Below are positions 52,632 to 63,884 of a DNA stretch of 64,000 nucleotides, in pieces. How positions within the stretch are numbered: the first letter of the stretch is position 1; every line of letters begins with the position of its first letter. Origin of the DNA: Polaribacter glomeratus (GTDB taxonomy: Bacteria > Bacteroidota > Bacteroidia > Flavobacteriales > Flavobacteriaceae). A program made the translations under genes and the position numbers. The stretch spans positions 238,905 through 302,904 of the forward strand of contig NZ_MSCM01000001.1 of NCBI RefSeq assembly GCF_002954665.1. Reading direction: 5' to 3'. The notes below the pieces were generated by a model. It was given only the letters and a program-made list of their open reading frames with translations. It had not been told where the DNA came from and searched no databases.

Positions 52632-55199
52632 TTAAGATTTTGTTTCTGTTCTTGTTTCAGGTTTCTTTTTACCTTTTTTTATTTTGATGGTGAGCTCATT
52701 TTTCTCTTCATCTAACTCCATAGAAATAGTGTCTCCTTCAGAAAGTTTTGAGTTTACAATTTCTTCGGCTAAAGCATCTTCAATATATTTCTGAATCGCT
52801 CTTTTAAGCGGTCTTGCTCCGTACTTTTTATCAAAACCTTTGTCTGCTATGTAATCTTTAGCTTTATCACTTAATTCTAAAGTATACCCTAAATCAGAGA
52901 TTCTACTCAGTAGCTTACCTAACTCAATATCAATTATAGAATGGATATCTTCTCTTTCTAGTGCATTAAAAACAATTACATCATCAATTCTGTTTAAGAA
53001 TTCTGGAGCAAAAGATTTCTTTAAAGCACCTTCAATTAAAGATTTTGCATTGGCATCTGCTTGTGCTGTTTTAGATTCAGTTCCAAAACCAACACCGCCT
53101 CCAAAATCTTTTAATTGACGAGAACCAATATTAGAAGTCATAATAATTATGGTATTTCTAAAGTCTATTTTACGTCCTAAACTATCTGTAATATGGCCAT
53201 CATCTAAAATTTGTAGCAACATATTAAAAACATCTGGATGCGCTTTTTCAATCTCATCTAACAAAACTACAGAATATGGTTTTCTTCTAACTTTCTCTGT
53301 TAATTGTCCTCCTTCTTCGTAACCTACATATCCCGGAGGTGCACCAATTAAACGTGAGATTGCAAATTTTTCCATGTATTCGCTCATGTCAATTCTAATC
53401 AAAGAATCATCAGAATCGAATAATTCACGTGCTAAAACTTTAGCTAATTGCGTTTTTCCAACACCAGTTTGACCTAAAAAAATAAAAGAACCAATTGGTT
53501 TGTTAGGATCTTTTAACCCAACTCTATTTCTTTGAATTGCTTTTACAACCTTGGTTACAGCTTCATCTTGCCCAACTACTTTTCCTTTTATCATAGAAGG
53601 TAGCTCGTGTAATCTGTGTGTTTCTGCTTCTGCCACTCTATTTACAGGAATCCCAGTCATCATAGAAACTACTTCTGCAACATTATCTTCGGTAACAATT
53701 TCTCTATTTAGTTTAGAGTCATCTTCCCATTGCTTTTGCGCAGAATTTAACGCAGATTCAATGTTTTTTTCATCATCACGCAATTTTGCGGCTTCTTCGT
53801 ATTTCTGACCATTAACTGCTTTTGTTTTACGATCTCTAATAATTTCTAATTGCGATTCTAGTTCTAAAACTTGTTTAGGAACCACAATATTTGTGATATG
53901 AATTCTAGATCCAGCCTCATCTAAAGCATCAATTGCTTTGTCTGGCAAATAACGATCTGTCATATACCTGTTCGTTAATTTTACACAAGCTTCTATAGCA
54001 TCGTCTGTGTAATTTACATGATGATGTTCTTCATACTTGCTCTTAATATTTTGTAAAATTTGTATGGTTTCTTCTACGGATGTCGGATCTACAATTACCT
54101 TTTGAAAACGACGCTCTAATGCACCGTCTTTTTCAATATTTGTTCTAAATTCATCCAACGTAGTTGCGCCAATACATTGTATTTCGCCTCTTGCTAAAGC
54201 TGGTTTTAACATGTTAGAAGCATCTAAAGAACCCGTTGCGCCACCTGCACCAACAATGGTATGAATTTCATCAATAAATAAAATGATATCATCATTCTTT
54301 TCAAGCTCATTCATTAGCGCTTTCATACGTTCTTCAAACTGACCACGATATTTTGTACCAGCAACTAAGCTTGCTAAATCTAGAGAAACAATACGCTTAT
54401 CAAACAGAATTCTTGAAACTTTACGTTCAACAATTCGCAGCGCCAAACCTTCTGCAATGGCAGATTTACCAACTCCAGGTTCTCCAATTAACATTGGATT
54501 GTTTTTCTTTCTACGACTTAAAATTTGAGAAACACGTTCAATTTCTTTTTGTCTACCAACTACAGGATCAAGTTTTCCTTTTTCTGCCAAATCGGTTAAA
54601 TCTCTACCAAAATTATCTAAAACCGGAGTTTTAGATTTTTTTACATTTTTTCCTTTTTGAGATTGGTCAAAAGGATTTGATTTTTCTGAGGCATAATCTT
54701 CATCATCCGAAGGCGTTTCTGCAATTGGGTTAGAAGGTAAGTCTGCCTCTGTATTATCTACATGTAATTGTTTGTATAAAGCTTTTGCTTCATCATAATT
54801 TACATGGTATTTTTGAATCAACTTTGTAGTTGGGTCATTTTCATTTCTTAAAATACACAGTAATAAATGTGCCGTATCTATAGATTCACTTTGATACAAT
54901 TTAGCTTCTAAAAAAGTTGTTTTTAGTGCTTTTTCTGCTTGCCTTGTTAGGCTCAAACTAGGTTTATCTGTGCGCTCTATAAATGAAGGGTCAGTAGGGT
55001 TTAATTGTTCTAACCGCTTGCGTAATAAATTTAAATCAACATTAAATGCTGTTAAAATTTCTATTGCTTTTCCTTCTCCTTTTCTAATTAAACCTAATAT
55101 TAGATGCTCAGTTCCAATAAATTCGTGGCCTAATCTTAAAGCCTCTTCTTTACTAAAAGTGATTACATCTCTAACCTTTGGTGAAAAATTATCGTCCAT
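52632..55199 (-). CDS. clpC: ATP-dependent Clp protease ATPase subunit ClpC
   Basis: 855 residues. Clp_N repeats (residues 1-145, [20 protein letters not shown]), first AAA+ domain with Walker [14 protein letters not shown] and [13 protein letters not shown], a UVR-type middle region ([18 protein letters not shown]), second AAA+ with [12 protein letters not shown] and [15 protein letters not shown], and a ClpB_D2-small C-terminus. It unfolds substrates for ClpP. The divergent region to gyrA is 263 bp. The gene is intact and not part of the array. Confidence 0.96.
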   Translation of the reverse strand: MDDNFSPKVRDVITFSKEEALRLGHEFIGTEHLILGLIRKGEGKAIEILTAFNVDLNLLRKRLEQLNPTDPSFIERTDKPSLSLTRQAEKALKTTFLEAKLYQSESIDTAHLLLCILRNENDPTTKLIQKYHVNYDEAKALYKQLHVDNTEADLPSNPIAETPSDDEDYASEKSNPFDQSQKGKNVKKSKTPVLDNFGRDLTDLAEKGKLDPVVGRQKEIERVSQILSRRKKNNPMLIGEPGVGKSAIAEGLALRIVERKVSRILFDKRIVSLDLASLVAGTKYRGQFEERMKALMNELEKNDDIILFIDEIHTIVGAGGATGSLDASNMLKPALARGEIQCIGATTLDEFRTNIEKDGALERRFQKVIVDPTSVEETIQILQNIKSKYEEHHHVNYTDDAIEACVKLTNRYMTDRYLPDKAIDALDEAGSRIHITNIVVPKQVLELESQLEIIRDRKTKAVNGQKYEEAAKLRDDEKNIESALNSAQKQWEDDSKLNREIVTEDNVAEVVSMMTGIPVNRVAEAETHRLHELPSMIKGKVVGQDEAVTKVVKAIQRNRVGLKDPNKPIGSFIFLGQTGVGKTQLAKVLARELFDSDDSLIRIDMSEYMEKFAISRLIGAPPGYVGYEEGGQLTEKVRRKPYSVVLLDEIEKAHPDVFNMLLQILDDGHITDSLGRKIDFRNTIIIMTSNIGSRQLKDFGGGVGFGTESKTAQADANAKSLIEGALKKSFAPEFLNRIDDVIVFNALEREDIHSIIDIELGKLLSRISDLGYTLELSDKAKDYIADKGFDKKYGARPLKRAIQKYIEDALAEEIVNSKLSEGDTISMELDEEKNELTIKIKKGKKKPETRTETKS

Positions 55200-55398
55200 A
55201 TTTCTTTCTATATTGATGTAAATTTAGTCCTTTTTTTTTTGAATAATTACAAAAAATATGCCAATACAAAAATAACTGACAGTTTGACTATTTAGAACAA
55301 GATATAAAACTCTACGAAAGCAAGCAAATAAATTGTTGTTAAAAATTATCAAAAAATGTTGATAACTCTAGTTAATTACACCGCCTAAAACCTTTGTA

Positions 55399-55419
55399 GA
55401 TACTATTAGAAGTAGTATC
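55399..55419 (+). promoter_or_regulatory. Leader hairpin before gyrA
   Basis: GATACTA-TTAGAAG-TAGTATC forms a 7-bp stem immediately after the CCTTTG of the presumed -7 element, 43 bp before the gyrA start. It would sit at the 5' end of the mRNA, perhaps stabilising it. Confidence 0.45.
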
Positions 55420-55462
55420 TTGCCTTGTTTTAAAAATTTGAATAAATATTAATAAAATATAT

Positions 55463-57982
55463 ATGGCAGAGGGAGAAAAGTTAATTCCTATTAACATAGA
55501 AGATCAGATGAAAGCTGCATACATTGATTACTCAATGTCAGTAATAGTCTCAAGAGCATTACCAGATGTAAGAGATGGTTTAAAGCCAGTTCACAGAAGA
55601 GTATTGTTTGGTATGCACGAATTAGGGATTAAGGCAACTGGATCGTATAAAAAATCAGCAAGAATTGTTGGGGAAGTTTTAGGTAAGTTTCACCCACATG
55701 GTGATACTTCTGTGTATGATTCTATGGTGAGAATGGCACAACCTTGGAGCGTTCGCTATATGATGGTTGATGGCCAAGGTAACTTTGGTTCTGTAGATGG
55801 CGATTCTCCTGCAGCAATGCGTTATACAGAGGTTAGAATGCAAAAAATATCAGAAGACATGTTAGCTGATATTGAAAAAGATACTGTAGATCACCGTTTA
55901 AATTTTGATGATACTTTACAAGAACCAACCGTTTTACCTACACGTATTCCTAATTTATTAGTAAACGGAGCTTCGGGTATTGCAGTAGGTATGGCAACAA
56001 ATATGGCGCCTCATAACTTAACAGAAGTTATTAATGGTACCGTTGCATATATCGATAATAGAGATATTGATATTGATGAATTAATGCAACACATAACTGC
56101 ACCAGATTTTCCAACAGGAGGAACTATTTATGGTTATGATGGTGTAAGAGAAGCTTTTCATACGGGCCGTGGACGAATTGTAATGCGCGCAAAAGCTATT
56201 ATCGAAGAGGTAAAAGGACGTGAGTGTATTATTGTTACAGAAATTCCGTATCAAGTTAACAAAGCAGAAATGATTAAAAAAACTGCTGAACTTGTAAATG
56301 ATAAAAAATTAGAAGGAATTGCAAATATTAGAGACGAGTCTGATAGAAACGGTATGCGTATTGTTTATATCTTAAAACGTGATGCAATACCTAACATCAT
56401 TTTAAATAAATTATATAAATATACACAACTACAAACCTCTTTTAGTGTAAATAATATTGCTTTGGTAAAAGGTAGACCAGAACAATTAAATTTAAAAGAG
56501 TTAATTCATTATTTTGTAGAACATAGACATGAAGTTGTTGTTCGTAGAACAGAATTCGAATTAAAGAAAGCAGAAGCAAGAGCGCATATTTTAGAAGGGT
56601 TAATTATTGCATCGGATAATATAGATGAAGTAATAAGAATTATTAGAGCTTCTACAAATGCCGATGAAGCAAAAGAAAGTTTAATTACACGTTTTGAGTT
56701 AACAGATATTCAAGCAAAAGCAATTGTAGAAATGCGTTTGCGCCAGTTAACTGGTTTAGAACAAGATAAATTAAGAGCAGAATTTGACGAAATTATGTTA
56801 ACAATTGCCGACTTAAAAGATATTTTGATAAATGAACCAAGACGTTATGAAATTATAAAAGACGAATTATTACATATTAAAGACAAATATGGTGATGATC
56901 GTAGATCTGTAATTGAGTATGCAGGTGGCGATATGCGTATAGAAGATATGATTCCAGACACAAAGGTTGTGGTAACAATTTCTAATGCAGGCTATTTAAA
57001 ACGTACAAACCTTGATGAATATAAAGTTCAAAATAGAGGAGGTAGAGGTCAAAAAGGTGCAACTACAAGAAATGAAGATTTCTTAGAGCATTTATTTGTT
57101 GGTACAAACCATCAATATATGATGTTCTTTACTCAAAAAGGTAAAGTATTCTGGATGCGAGTTTATGAAATTCCAGAGGGTGGTAAAAACACAAAAGGTA
57201 GAGCAATGCAGAATCTAATCAATATTGAACAAGATGATAGCGTAAAAGCCTTTTTAGTTACCGAAGATTTAAAAGATGAAGAGTATATTAATAGTCATTA
57301 TGTAATTATGGCAACTAAAAAAGGTCAAGTTAAAAAGACTTCTTTAGAGCAATATTCTCGTCCAAGATTAAACGGAATTAACGCAATTACCATTAAAGAA
57401 GGTGATGAGTTATTAGAGGCGAAATTAACAAATGGTAATAGCCAAGTAATGTTGGCTTTAGCATCTGGTAAATCAATTCGTTTTGAAGAAGCAAAAACGA
57501 GACCAATGGGTAGAACTGCTTCTGGTGTAAGAGGTATTACACTTCAGCACGATAAAGATGAAGTTATTGGTATGGTTGCTGTAAATGATACGGAAACCGA
57601 TATTTTAGTAGTATCTGAAAAAGGATATGGTAAGCGTTCTAGTGTTGATGATTATAGAATTACAAATAGAGGAGGTAAAGGAGTGAAGACTTTAAATATT
57701 TCTGAAAAAACAGGTAATCTAGTAGCAATTAAAAATGTAGATGATTCTAATGATTTAATGATTATCAATAAATCTGGTCTTACTATTAGAATGGCTGTAG
57801 AAGATTTACGTGTAATGGGTAGAGCAACACAAGGCGTTCGTTTAATTAAGATTAAAGAAGATGACAGCATTGCCGCAGTAGCTAAAGTTGTGCATGAAGA
57901 GGAAGATGAAATCGAAGATGTTGATGGTGAAAACGAAAATGGCACGGAAATTGAAAATGATTCAAATGAAAATCAAGAATAA
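55463..57982 (+). CDS. gyrA: DNA gyrase subunit A
   Basis: 839 residues. The breakage-reunion domain contains [11 protein letters not shown], the quinolone-determining segment [20 protein letters not shown] and the catalytic Tyr in [10 protein letters not shown] (~residue 119). The C-terminal beta-pinwheel carries the GyrA box [11 protein letters not shown]. The final ~30 residues are highly acidic. Thr rather than Ser at the main quinolone position is, as I recall, the normal flavobacterial residue and not by itself a resistance mutation. It is followed after 33 bp by a TPR gene. Confidence 0.97.
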   Translation: MAEGEKLIPINIEDQMKAAYIDYSMSVIVSRALPDVRDGLKPVHRRVLFGMHELGIKATGSYKKSARIVGEVLGKFHPHGDTSVYDSMVRMAQPWSVRYMMVDGQGNFGSVDGDSPAAMRYTEVRMQKISEDMLADIEKDTVDHRLNFDDTLQEPTVLPTRIPNLLVNGASGIAVGMATNMAPHNLTEVINGTVAYIDNRDIDIDELMQHITAPDFPTGGTIYGYDGVREAFHTGRGRIVMRAKAIIEEVKGRECIIVTEIPYQVNKAEMIKKTAELVNDKKLEGIANIRDESDRNGMRIVYILKRDAIPNIILNKLYKYTQLQTSFSVNNIALVKGRPEQLNLKELIHYFVEHRHEVVVRRTEFELKKAEARAHILEGLIIASDNIDEVIRIIRASTNADEAKESLITRFELTDIQAKAIVEMRLRQLTGLEQDKLRAEFDEIMLTIADLKDILINEPRRYEIIKDELLHIKDKYGDDRRSVIEYAGGDMRIEDMIPDTKVVVTISNAGYLKRTNLDEYKVQNRGGRGQKGATTRNEDFLEHLFVGTNHQYMMFFTQKGKVFWMRVYEIPEGGKNTKGRAMQNLINIEQDDSVKAFLVTEDLKDEEYINSHYVIMATKKGQVKKTSLEQYSRPRLNGINAITIKEGDELLEAKLTNGNSQVMLALASGKSIRFEEAKTRPMGRTASGVRGITLQHDKDEVIGMVAVNDTETDILVVSEKGYGKRSSVDDYRITNRGGKGVKTLNISEKTGNLVAIKNVDDSNDLMIINKSGLTIRMAVEDLRVMGRATQGVRLIKIKEDDSIAAVAKVVHEEEDEIEDVDGENENGTEIENDSNENQE

Positions 57983-58015
57983 CAATAAATCAAATTAAAT
58001 TAAACACTCATTAAA

Positions 58016-59260
58016 ATGAAAAAACAAATTTTAGCGCTTTCTATTGGATTAATCACCATTGGTGCATTTGCGCAAAAAGACGAACTAAAGGCTGCTGGAA
58101 AAGCACTTAAAAAAGACGACTTTAAAGCAGCTCAAGAAGCTATTATGCCATTAGAAGCTATGGAAGCAACCATGGATTCTAAATACAAAGCAGAGTACTA
58201 TTTTATCAAAGGGCAAGCTTATGGTAAAATGGATGCAAAGAAAGCAGCAGAGGCATACAACCAATTATTTGCTTATGAAAAAGAAATTGGTAAAGCAAAA
58301 TATACTAAAGAAGCGCAACCAAAACTAAATGATTTAATTCAGTTTGTTTCTAACAATGCAATTAAGCTTTATAATGACGATAAAGACTATAAAAAAGCAG
58401 CAGAAAATTTTTATTTAACATATAAGTTAAGTCCTACTGATACCTCTTTTTTATATAACGCAGCCTTAAGTGCTTCATTAGGAGAAGAATATGATGCTTC
58501 ATTAGGGTATTATAAAGAATTGCAATTGGTAGGTTATACGGGTCTTAGTACTCAATATATGGCAACAAATAAAGAAACAGGAGTGGTTGAAGATCTTGGT
58601 ACTAAAGTGCAAAGAGATTTAATGGTAAAGTCTGGTTCTTATATATTGCCTACTACAGAAGTGTCAGAATCAAAGCAAAGCGAAATTGTTAAAAATATTA
58701 GTTATATTTTAATTAATCAAGGAAAAACTGATGAGGCAATTGTTGCTATAAAAGAAGCTAGAAAGTCAAATCCATTAGACTTAAACCTTTTATTAAATGA
58801 GGCCCAATTATATATTAAATTGGATCAAATGGATAAGTTTGGTGCCTTAATGCAAGAAGCTATAAAATTAGACCCAACAAATGCAACTTTATTTTTTAAT
58901 TTAGGTGTTGTGAACGCTAATGAGAAAAAAACCGAAGATGCAATTGGATATTATAAAAAAGCAATTGAGTTAGACCCAGACTATGCAGATGCTTACATGA
59001 ATTTAGCAGTTGCAATTTTATCTGGAGAAGAAGCGATCGTTGTTGAAATGAATAAAAACTTATCTAATATAAAAAAGTATGATGAGTTAGAGGTAAAGCA
59101 AAAAGATTTGTATAGAAAAGCTTTGCCTTATTTAGAAAAAGCAGATGAAATTAATAGATCAGAAGATACTGTTAAATCACTATTAAATATTTATGATCTT
59201 TTAAGAATGAATGATAAAGCAGATGCTTTAAGAGTAATTTACAAAAAGATGAGACAATAA
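58016..59260 (+). CDS. Exported tetratricopeptide-repeat protein
   Basis: 414 residues with a signal peptide (MKKQILALSIGLITIGAFAQ). Several TPR units are visible, clearest at ~275-340: LLNEAQLYIKLDQMDKFGAL, ATLFFNLGVVNANEKKTEDA, IGYYKKAIELDPDYADAYMN. TPRs mediate protein contacts, so a periplasmic scaffold is likely. Probably cotranscribed with gyrA (33-bp gap). Confidence 0.85.
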   Translation: MKKQILALSIGLITIGAFAQKDELKAAGKALKKDDFKAAQEAIMPLEAMEATMDSKYKAEYYFIKGQAYGKMDAKKAAEAYNQLFAYEKEIGKAKYTKEAQPKLNDLIQFVSNNAIKLYNDDKDYKKAAENFYLTYKLSPTDTSFLYNAALSASLGEEYDASLGYYKELQLVGYTGLSTQYMATNKETGVVEDLGTKVQRDLMVKSGSYILPTTEVSESKQSEIVKNISYILINQGKTDEAIVAIKEARKSNPLDLNLLLNEAQLYIKLDQMDKFGALMQEAIKLDPTNATLFFNLGVVNANEKKTEDAIGYYKKAIELDPDYADAYMNLAVAILSGEEAIVVEMNKNLSNIKKYDELEVKQKDLYRKALPYLEKADEINRSEDTVKSLLNIYDLLRMNDKADALRVIYKKMRQ

Positions 59261-59281
59261 CATTTTTCTCTTAATTAATAG

Positions 59282-59315
59282 AAAAAAACCGAAACTTAAA
59301 AGTTTCGGTTTTTTT
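59282..59315. terminator. Bidirectional terminator
   Basis: AAAAACCGAAACT-TAAA-AGTTTCGGTTTTT, a ~14-bp stem with flanking A- and T-runs, serves the TPR gene and the convergent NlpC/P60 gene. Confidence 0.9.
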
Positions 59316-60085
59316 TATATCATTTTTTTAATAACTCTAAGTTTATGGGTATGCTTTTGTAAATCGGCATTAAAAATACCACTATGATCTAAAGTGTCAA
59401 TCCTAACCTTACCATGTGCATGTATAATATGGTAATCATTTAGAATAATACCAACATGTATAATTTCTCCTTCTTCATTATCAAAAAAGGCTAAATCACC
59501 AGGTTCACTTTCTTCAATAAAACTTAAAACTTCACCTTGTTTAGCTTGTTGTTTTGAATCTCTTAATAATTTGTAGCCACAAAGTTTGTAAGCCATTTGT
59601 GTAAAACCAGAGCAATCAATACCAAAAGGAGTTTTTCCTCCCCATAAAAAAGGAGTATTTAAATAGGTGAAAGCGTTTTTAATGATCTCGTTTTTAGGAA
59701 GTATACCGCTAAAAACTGCACCATCGTATGCATACCTTTTAGAGTTCATTATAAATTCATTATTGATAAAATTTGGCAATCTAGAACCCAAAGGAATTGT
59801 AATTAAATCGTTCGTAGAACTTGTAATAAAATCAATTACTTCACCAGAATAAATAGGTTCTTTGGTTGATAGCCTATGAAATATTTCTTCAGAAATTTCT
59901 TCAAATTGTTTATTATCAACATAGCCTTCATACTCGTCAAAAGAGATTCGAACTTTACTCCAATATTTACCTTTTTCAAGGATTGTAAAATGCTCACCAA
60001 ATAGCATCTGACTTGTCATTTCTGACTTGTCTGAAGCCTCTGCTCTTATTGGGGTTATACTAAGATTGCAAATACCGAAAATCAA
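59315..60085 (-). CDS. NlpC/P60-family cell-wall hydrolase
   Basis: 256 residues. The N-terminus (MIFGICNLSITPIRAEASDK, TTG start) leads into bacterial SH3-like repeats (~15-130), and the C-terminal NlpC/P60 domain (~130-250) has the catalytic Cys in PFGIDCSGFTQMAY, His in EEGEIIHVGIIL and a third residue near HIIHAHGKVRID. It likely cleaves peptidoglycan stem peptides. No obvious signal peptide, as in other flavobacterial members. 11 bp behind the thiolase, so cotranscribed. Confidence 0.88.
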   Translation of the reverse strand: MIFGICNLSITPIRAEASDKSEMTSQMLFGEHFTILEKGKYWSKVRISFDEYEGYVDNKQFEEISEEIFHRLSTKEPIYSGEVIDFITSSTNDLITIPLGSRLPNFINNEFIMNSKRYAYDGAVFSGILPKNEIIKNAFTYLNTPFLWGGKTPFGIDCSGFTQMAYKLCGYKLLRDSKQQAKQGEVLSFIEESEPGDLAFFDNEEGEIIHVGIILNDYHIIHAHGKVRIDTLDHSGIFNADLQKHTHKLRVIKKMI

Positions 60086-60096
60086 ACTTATATTTT

Positions 60097-61272
60097 TTAA
60101 ATTCTTTCAATAATCATTGCGCTTGCACCACCACCACCGTTACAAATAGCTGCAGCACCAATTTTTGCATTGTTTTGTTTTAAAATAGAGGTTAAAGCAA
60201 TTACAATTCTAGCTCCAGAAACACCTAAAGGATGTCCTAAAGACACTGCACCACCATTTACATTTACGTTTTTATCATTAAGACCTAAAATTTTCATATT
60301 TGCCAAACCAACAATTGAGAAAGCTTCATTCAATTCAAAATAATCTACAGCATCTAAAGAGATATTTGCTTTTGCTAAGGCTTTTGGCAATGCTTTTGCA
60401 GGTGCAGTCGTAAACCATTTTGGTTCGTGAGCAGCATCAGCATAACTTAATATTTTTGCAATCGGAGTTATATTTAATTCTTTTGCTTTATCCGCAGACA
60501 TTAAAATTAATGCAGCTCCACCATCATTTATAGTTGATGCGTTTGCAGCAGTTACGGTTCCATCTTTTGTAAAAGCAGCTCTTAATGCAGGGATTTTTTC
60601 TATAAATACATTTTTATATTCTTCATCTTCAGAAAAAAGGACTGGTTCTCCTCTTCTTTGCGGTATCGAAACGGGTACAATTTCATCAGAAAATTTACCT
60701 TCGCTCCAAGCTTTTGAAGATCTATTGTACGATTGAATGGCAAATGCATCTTGATCTTCTCTAGAAAACTCATATTTAGTAGCACATTCATCGGCACAAA
60801 CACCCATTGCAACATTTTCATAAGCATCTACCAAACCATCTTTTTGCATACCATCTTCCATGGTAATTGGTCCGAATTTAGAACCATTTCGAGCATGTTG
60901 ATAATGAGGAATTGAACTCATGTTTTCCATACCTCCCGCAACAACAATATCCGCATCTCCCAAAGCAATTGCTTGGGCAGCTAACATAATTGCCTTCATG
61001 CCAGAAGCACACACTTTATTAACCGTTGTACAAGGCACTGTATCTGGAATGCCAGCATGAATGGCAGCTTGTCTCGCAGGTGCTTGTCCTAAACCAGCAG
61101 AAACTACATTTCCCATAAAAACTTCATCTACTAAATTAGCATCTAAGTTAATTTTTGCCAAAGCTCCTTTTATGGCAGTTGCGCCTAAAATTGGAGCAGG
61201 AATCGAAGATAAACTCCCCATAAAACTTCCTATTGGTGTTCTTGCTACTGATACTATTACAACATCTTTCAT
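60097..61272 (-). CDS. Acetyl-CoA C-acyltransferase (thiolase)
   Basis: 391 residues, standard thiolase length. The first catalytic Cys is in NKVCASGMKA (~residue 88), the His in GGAVSLGHPLGVSGAR and the second Cys in AICNGGGGASA. It condenses two acetyl-CoA or cleaves 3-ketoacyl-CoA in fatty-acid or ketone-body metabolism. The direction of use is not evident from context. Leads the two-gene unit with the NlpC/P60 hydrolase. Confidence 0.94.
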   Translation of the reverse strand: MKDVVIVSVARTPIGSFMGSLSSIPAPILGATAIKGALAKINLDANLVDEVFMGNVVSAGLGQAPARQAAIHAGIPDTVPCTTVNKVCASGMKAIMLAAQAIALGDADIVVAGGMENMSSIPHYQHARNGSKFGPITMEDGMQKDGLVDAYENVAMGVCADECATKYEFSREDQDAFAIQSYNRSSKAWSEGKFSDEIVPVSIPQRRGEPVLFSEDEEYKNVFIEKIPALRAAFTKDGTVTAANASTINDGGAALILMSADKAKELNITPIAKILSYADAAHEPKWFTTAPAKALPKALAKANISLDAVDYFELNEAFSIVGLANMKILGLNDKNVNVNGGAVSLGHPLGVSGARIVIALTSILKQNNAKIGAAAICNGGGGASAMIIERI

Positions 61273-61408
61273 ACGTTACGCTTTGTGTTTTTATTCAAAA
61301 TAAGATATGGCTAAAATAGCCAAATAATATCAAAATGAAATCTTAATAGATGTGTAATTTTTAAGCTTCACAATTTTACTGTAAGTTTGTGTATTAAGAG
61401 AAATACGA

Positions 61409-63472
61409 ATGAGTGAAATAATAAATAAAATCTACAGAAACAATACCTTTATTTACAAGGTGTTTTTATTTTTGATTACAACTGTAGCCATTGTCTATTT
61501 GTTTCCGAAAGGAGGTCAGTTTAAATACGATTTTACCAAAGGAAAGCCTTGGCAGTATGATAATTTACAAGCTCCTTTTGATTTTGCAATTCAAAAAACA
61601 GCCGAAGAAATTGTCATTGAAAAAAAGAATATAGAAACGAATTCGAAAAAATATTTTCAATACGATTTAGCGGTTTTATCTGATGTAAATCGAGCCTTTA
61701 ATAGCAGGATTAATTTAATTAAACCTACTGATACTTTTACAAGAGATGAAATTAATCAACTAAAAAAAACAGGAGAAAATGTTATACAGCAAGTTTATAG
61801 CGTTGGTTTTCTAGAAGTTGTAAGTGAAGGCAGGGCTTCTAAAAAAGATGAAATAATTGCACTCATAAAAGACAACGAAGTACAGGATGTATTGTTTAAA
61901 AACCTGCTAACTTCTAAAAATGTTTTAGCAATTATAAACATTAACTTAGGCAAAGAACCCTATTCTTTTGGGCAAAAACAAATGTTAAATCTTTTAGCAA
62001 GTATTATAAAGCCCAATGTTTCTTATGATACGCTCTACACCGATAAAATAATAGCAAACGACATCAGTCATATTTCTTATACAAAAGGAAAGGTAACTTT
62101 AGAAGAACTTATCATTTTAAAAGGAGACATTGTAGAAGGTAGAAAATTAGCCATATTAAATTCTTTAAAAAGCGAATTTGATTCTAAAGTTTGGACAGAC
62201 TCTAATTATAATTGGATTGTATTTGGCTATACCATACTGGTTTCTTTAGCATTATTGATGTTGCTTTTATTTCTTCATAAATACCGAGTAGATATTTTTG
62301 AGAATAATAATAAAGTAACTTTTATATTCTTTAATGTATTTGCCATGATTTTTATACAAACATTGGTTATTAAATACAATTCAGATTATTTATATATTGT
62401 TCCGCTAAGTATATTACCCATTATTTTAAAAGCTTTTTTTGATGCTCGTTTGGGCTTGTTTGCGCACGTTTTAACCGTCTTACTTTTAGGTTATATTGTG
62501 CCAAATAGCTTCGAGTTTATTTACTTACACATTATTGCCGGTATTGTAACTATTTTAACTGTTTCAGAATTATACAAAAGAGCAAACTTGTTTATTTCTG
62601 TGGCACAGATTACAGGTATTTACATGATTACGTATTTTGCATTTTCTATTATTAAAGAAGGAAATGCTTCACAAATAAATTTAAATTATTTTATGCTTTT
62701 TGCGGCAAACGGATTGCTTTCCTTTTTATCAATCATCTTAATTTATATTTATGAAAAAGTTTTTGGGTTAGTGTCTGATGTTACTCTTTTAGAGCTTTCA
62801 AACACAAATACGAAGTTATTAAGAGAGTTAAATGAAAAAGCGCCAGGAACATTTCAACATTCTATGCAAGTTGCAAATTTAGCAGAAGCAGCAGCCAACG
62901 AAATAGGAGCAAACTCAATGTTAGTAAGAACAGGAGCTTTGTATCATGATATTGGTAAAATGTTAAATCCTACGTACTTTATTGAAAATCAATCTACAGG
63001 CGTAAATCCGCACAACGATTTATCACCAAGAGACAGCTCAAAAATAATTACAGATCACGTTATAAAAGGAGTTGAATTAGCTAAAAAGTACAATTTACCA
63101 GATAGAATTATCGATTTTATAAGAACACATCATGGTACAAGTTCTACCTATTATTTTTATAAAAAAGAACAAGAGTTAAATCCGGATACCCATATAGATA
63201 TTAAAAATTTTCAATATCAAGGTCCTATTCCTTTTTCTAAGGAGACAGCAATTTTAATGATGTGTGACGCTGCAGAGGCGGCTTCAAAAAGCATAAAAGT
63301 ACCTACTGCGCAAACAGTCAATGATTTAATTGATAAAATCATAGACAAACAGATGGCCGATAATCAGTTTTTAAACGCTGATATTACGTTTAGAGAGATA
63401 AAAGTTATTAAAAAAGTGATCAAGAAAAAGCTGATGAATATCTATCATTTAAGAGTTGAATATCCAGAATAA
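61409..63472 (+). CDS. 7TM-HD family phosphohydrolase (PgpH-like)
   Basis: 687 residues: one N-terminal helix (~15-35), an extracytoplasmic 7TMR-HDED domain (to ~265), seven helices (~270-455), then an HD domain with HxxxV in FQHSMQVANLAEAAA, the HD pair in TGALYHDIGKML, and later THHG. Relatives (PgpH) hydrolyse cyclic di-AMP. Divergent from the thiolase gene. Confidence 0.88.
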   Translation: MSEIINKIYRNNTFIYKVFLFLITTVAIVYLFPKGGQFKYDFTKGKPWQYDNLQAPFDFAIQKTAEEIVIEKKNIETNSKKYFQYDLAVLSDVNRAFNSRINLIKPTDTFTRDEINQLKKTGENVIQQVYSVGFLEVVSEGRASKKDEIIALIKDNEVQDVLFKNLLTSKNVLAIININLGKEPYSFGQKQMLNLLASIIKPNVSYDTLYTDKIIANDISHISYTKGKVTLEELIILKGDIVEGRKLAILNSLKSEFDSKVWTDSNYNWIVFGYTILVSLALLMLLLFLHKYRVDIFENNNKVTFIFFNVFAMIFIQTLVIKYNSDYLYIVPLSILPIILKAFFDARLGLFAHVLTVLLLGYIVPNSFEFIYLHIIAGIVTILTVSELYKRANLFISVAQITGIYMITYFAFSIIKEGNASQINLNYFMLFAANGLLSFLSIILIYIYEKVFGLVSDVTLLELSNTNTKLLRELNEKAPGTFQHSMQVANLAEAAANEIGANSMLVRTGALYHDIGKMLNPTYFIENQSTGVNPHNDLSPRDSSKIITDHVIKGVELAKKYNLPDRIIDFIRTHHGTSSTYYFYKKEQELNPDTHIDIKNFQYQGPIPFSKETAILMMCDAAEAASKSIKVPTAQTVNDLIDKIIDKQMADNQFLNADITFREIKVIKKVIKKKLMNIYHLRVEYPE

Positions 63473-63573
63473 AAAAAATATAAAAAAAAGTTAGAAACAA
63501 TTTGCTAAATTGTTTTTTGAATACTACATTTGCACTCGCAATTTTAAATAATTGTGATAAGTTCTAAATTTAA

Positions 63574-63657
63574 GGAGAGGTGCCAGAGCGGTAATGGAGC
63601 AGATTGCTAATCTGTCGACGGGTGACTGTCGCCAGGGTTCGAGTCCCTGTCTCTCCG
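63574..63657 (+). tRNA. tRNA-Ser (anticodon GCT)
   Basis: An 84-nt cloverleaf with a long variable arm. The anticodon GCT is at 63606-63608 in the loop TTGCTAA; T-arm AGGGTTCGAGTCCCT. The first of a three-tRNA cluster. Confidence 0.95.
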
Positions 63658-63672
63658 CAAATTTATTTAGTT

Positions 63673-63750
63673 CGGGGTGTAGCGTAGCCCGGTCATCGCG
63701 CCTCGTTTGGGACGAGGAGGTCGCAGGTTCGAATCCTGCCACCCCGACCA
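63673..63750 (+). tRNA. tRNA-Pro (anticodon TGG)
   Basis: Acceptor CGGGGTG/CACCCCG, anticodon TGG at 63708-63710 in the loop TTTGGGA, T-arm CAGGTTCGAATCCTG. The CCA end is encoded (63748-63750). Confidence 0.95.
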
Positions 63751-63777
63751 AAGTTGTCGTAGCAACTTAAAAACTAC

Positions 63778-63851
63778 GGGCTCTTAGCTCAGTTGGATAG
63801 AGCACCTCCCTTCTAAGGAGGCGGTCGGAGGTTCGAATCCTCCAGGGCTCA
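63778..63851 (+). tRNA. tRNA-Arg (anticodon TCT)
   Basis: Acceptor GGGCTCT pairs with AGGGCTC using two G-U wobbles. The anticodon TCT is at 63812-63814 in the loop CTTCTAA; T-arm GGAGGTTCGAATCCTCC. CCA is not encoded. Confidence 0.92.
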
Positions 63852-63854
63852 CTT

Positions 63855-63884
63855 AAAGCTTCACAGAAATGTGAGGCTTTTTTG
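63855..63884 (+). terminator. Terminator of the tRNA cluster
   Basis: AAAGCTTCACA-GAAA-TGTGAGGCTTT, an 11-bp stem with a single G-T pair, followed by TTTG. Confidence 0.85.

Noticed and set aside
55463..57982. Thr at the main quinolone position of GyrA as a resistance mutation
   Set aside because: Thr at this position is the usual residue in flavobacteria as far as I recall, so it cannot be called a mutation from this sequence.
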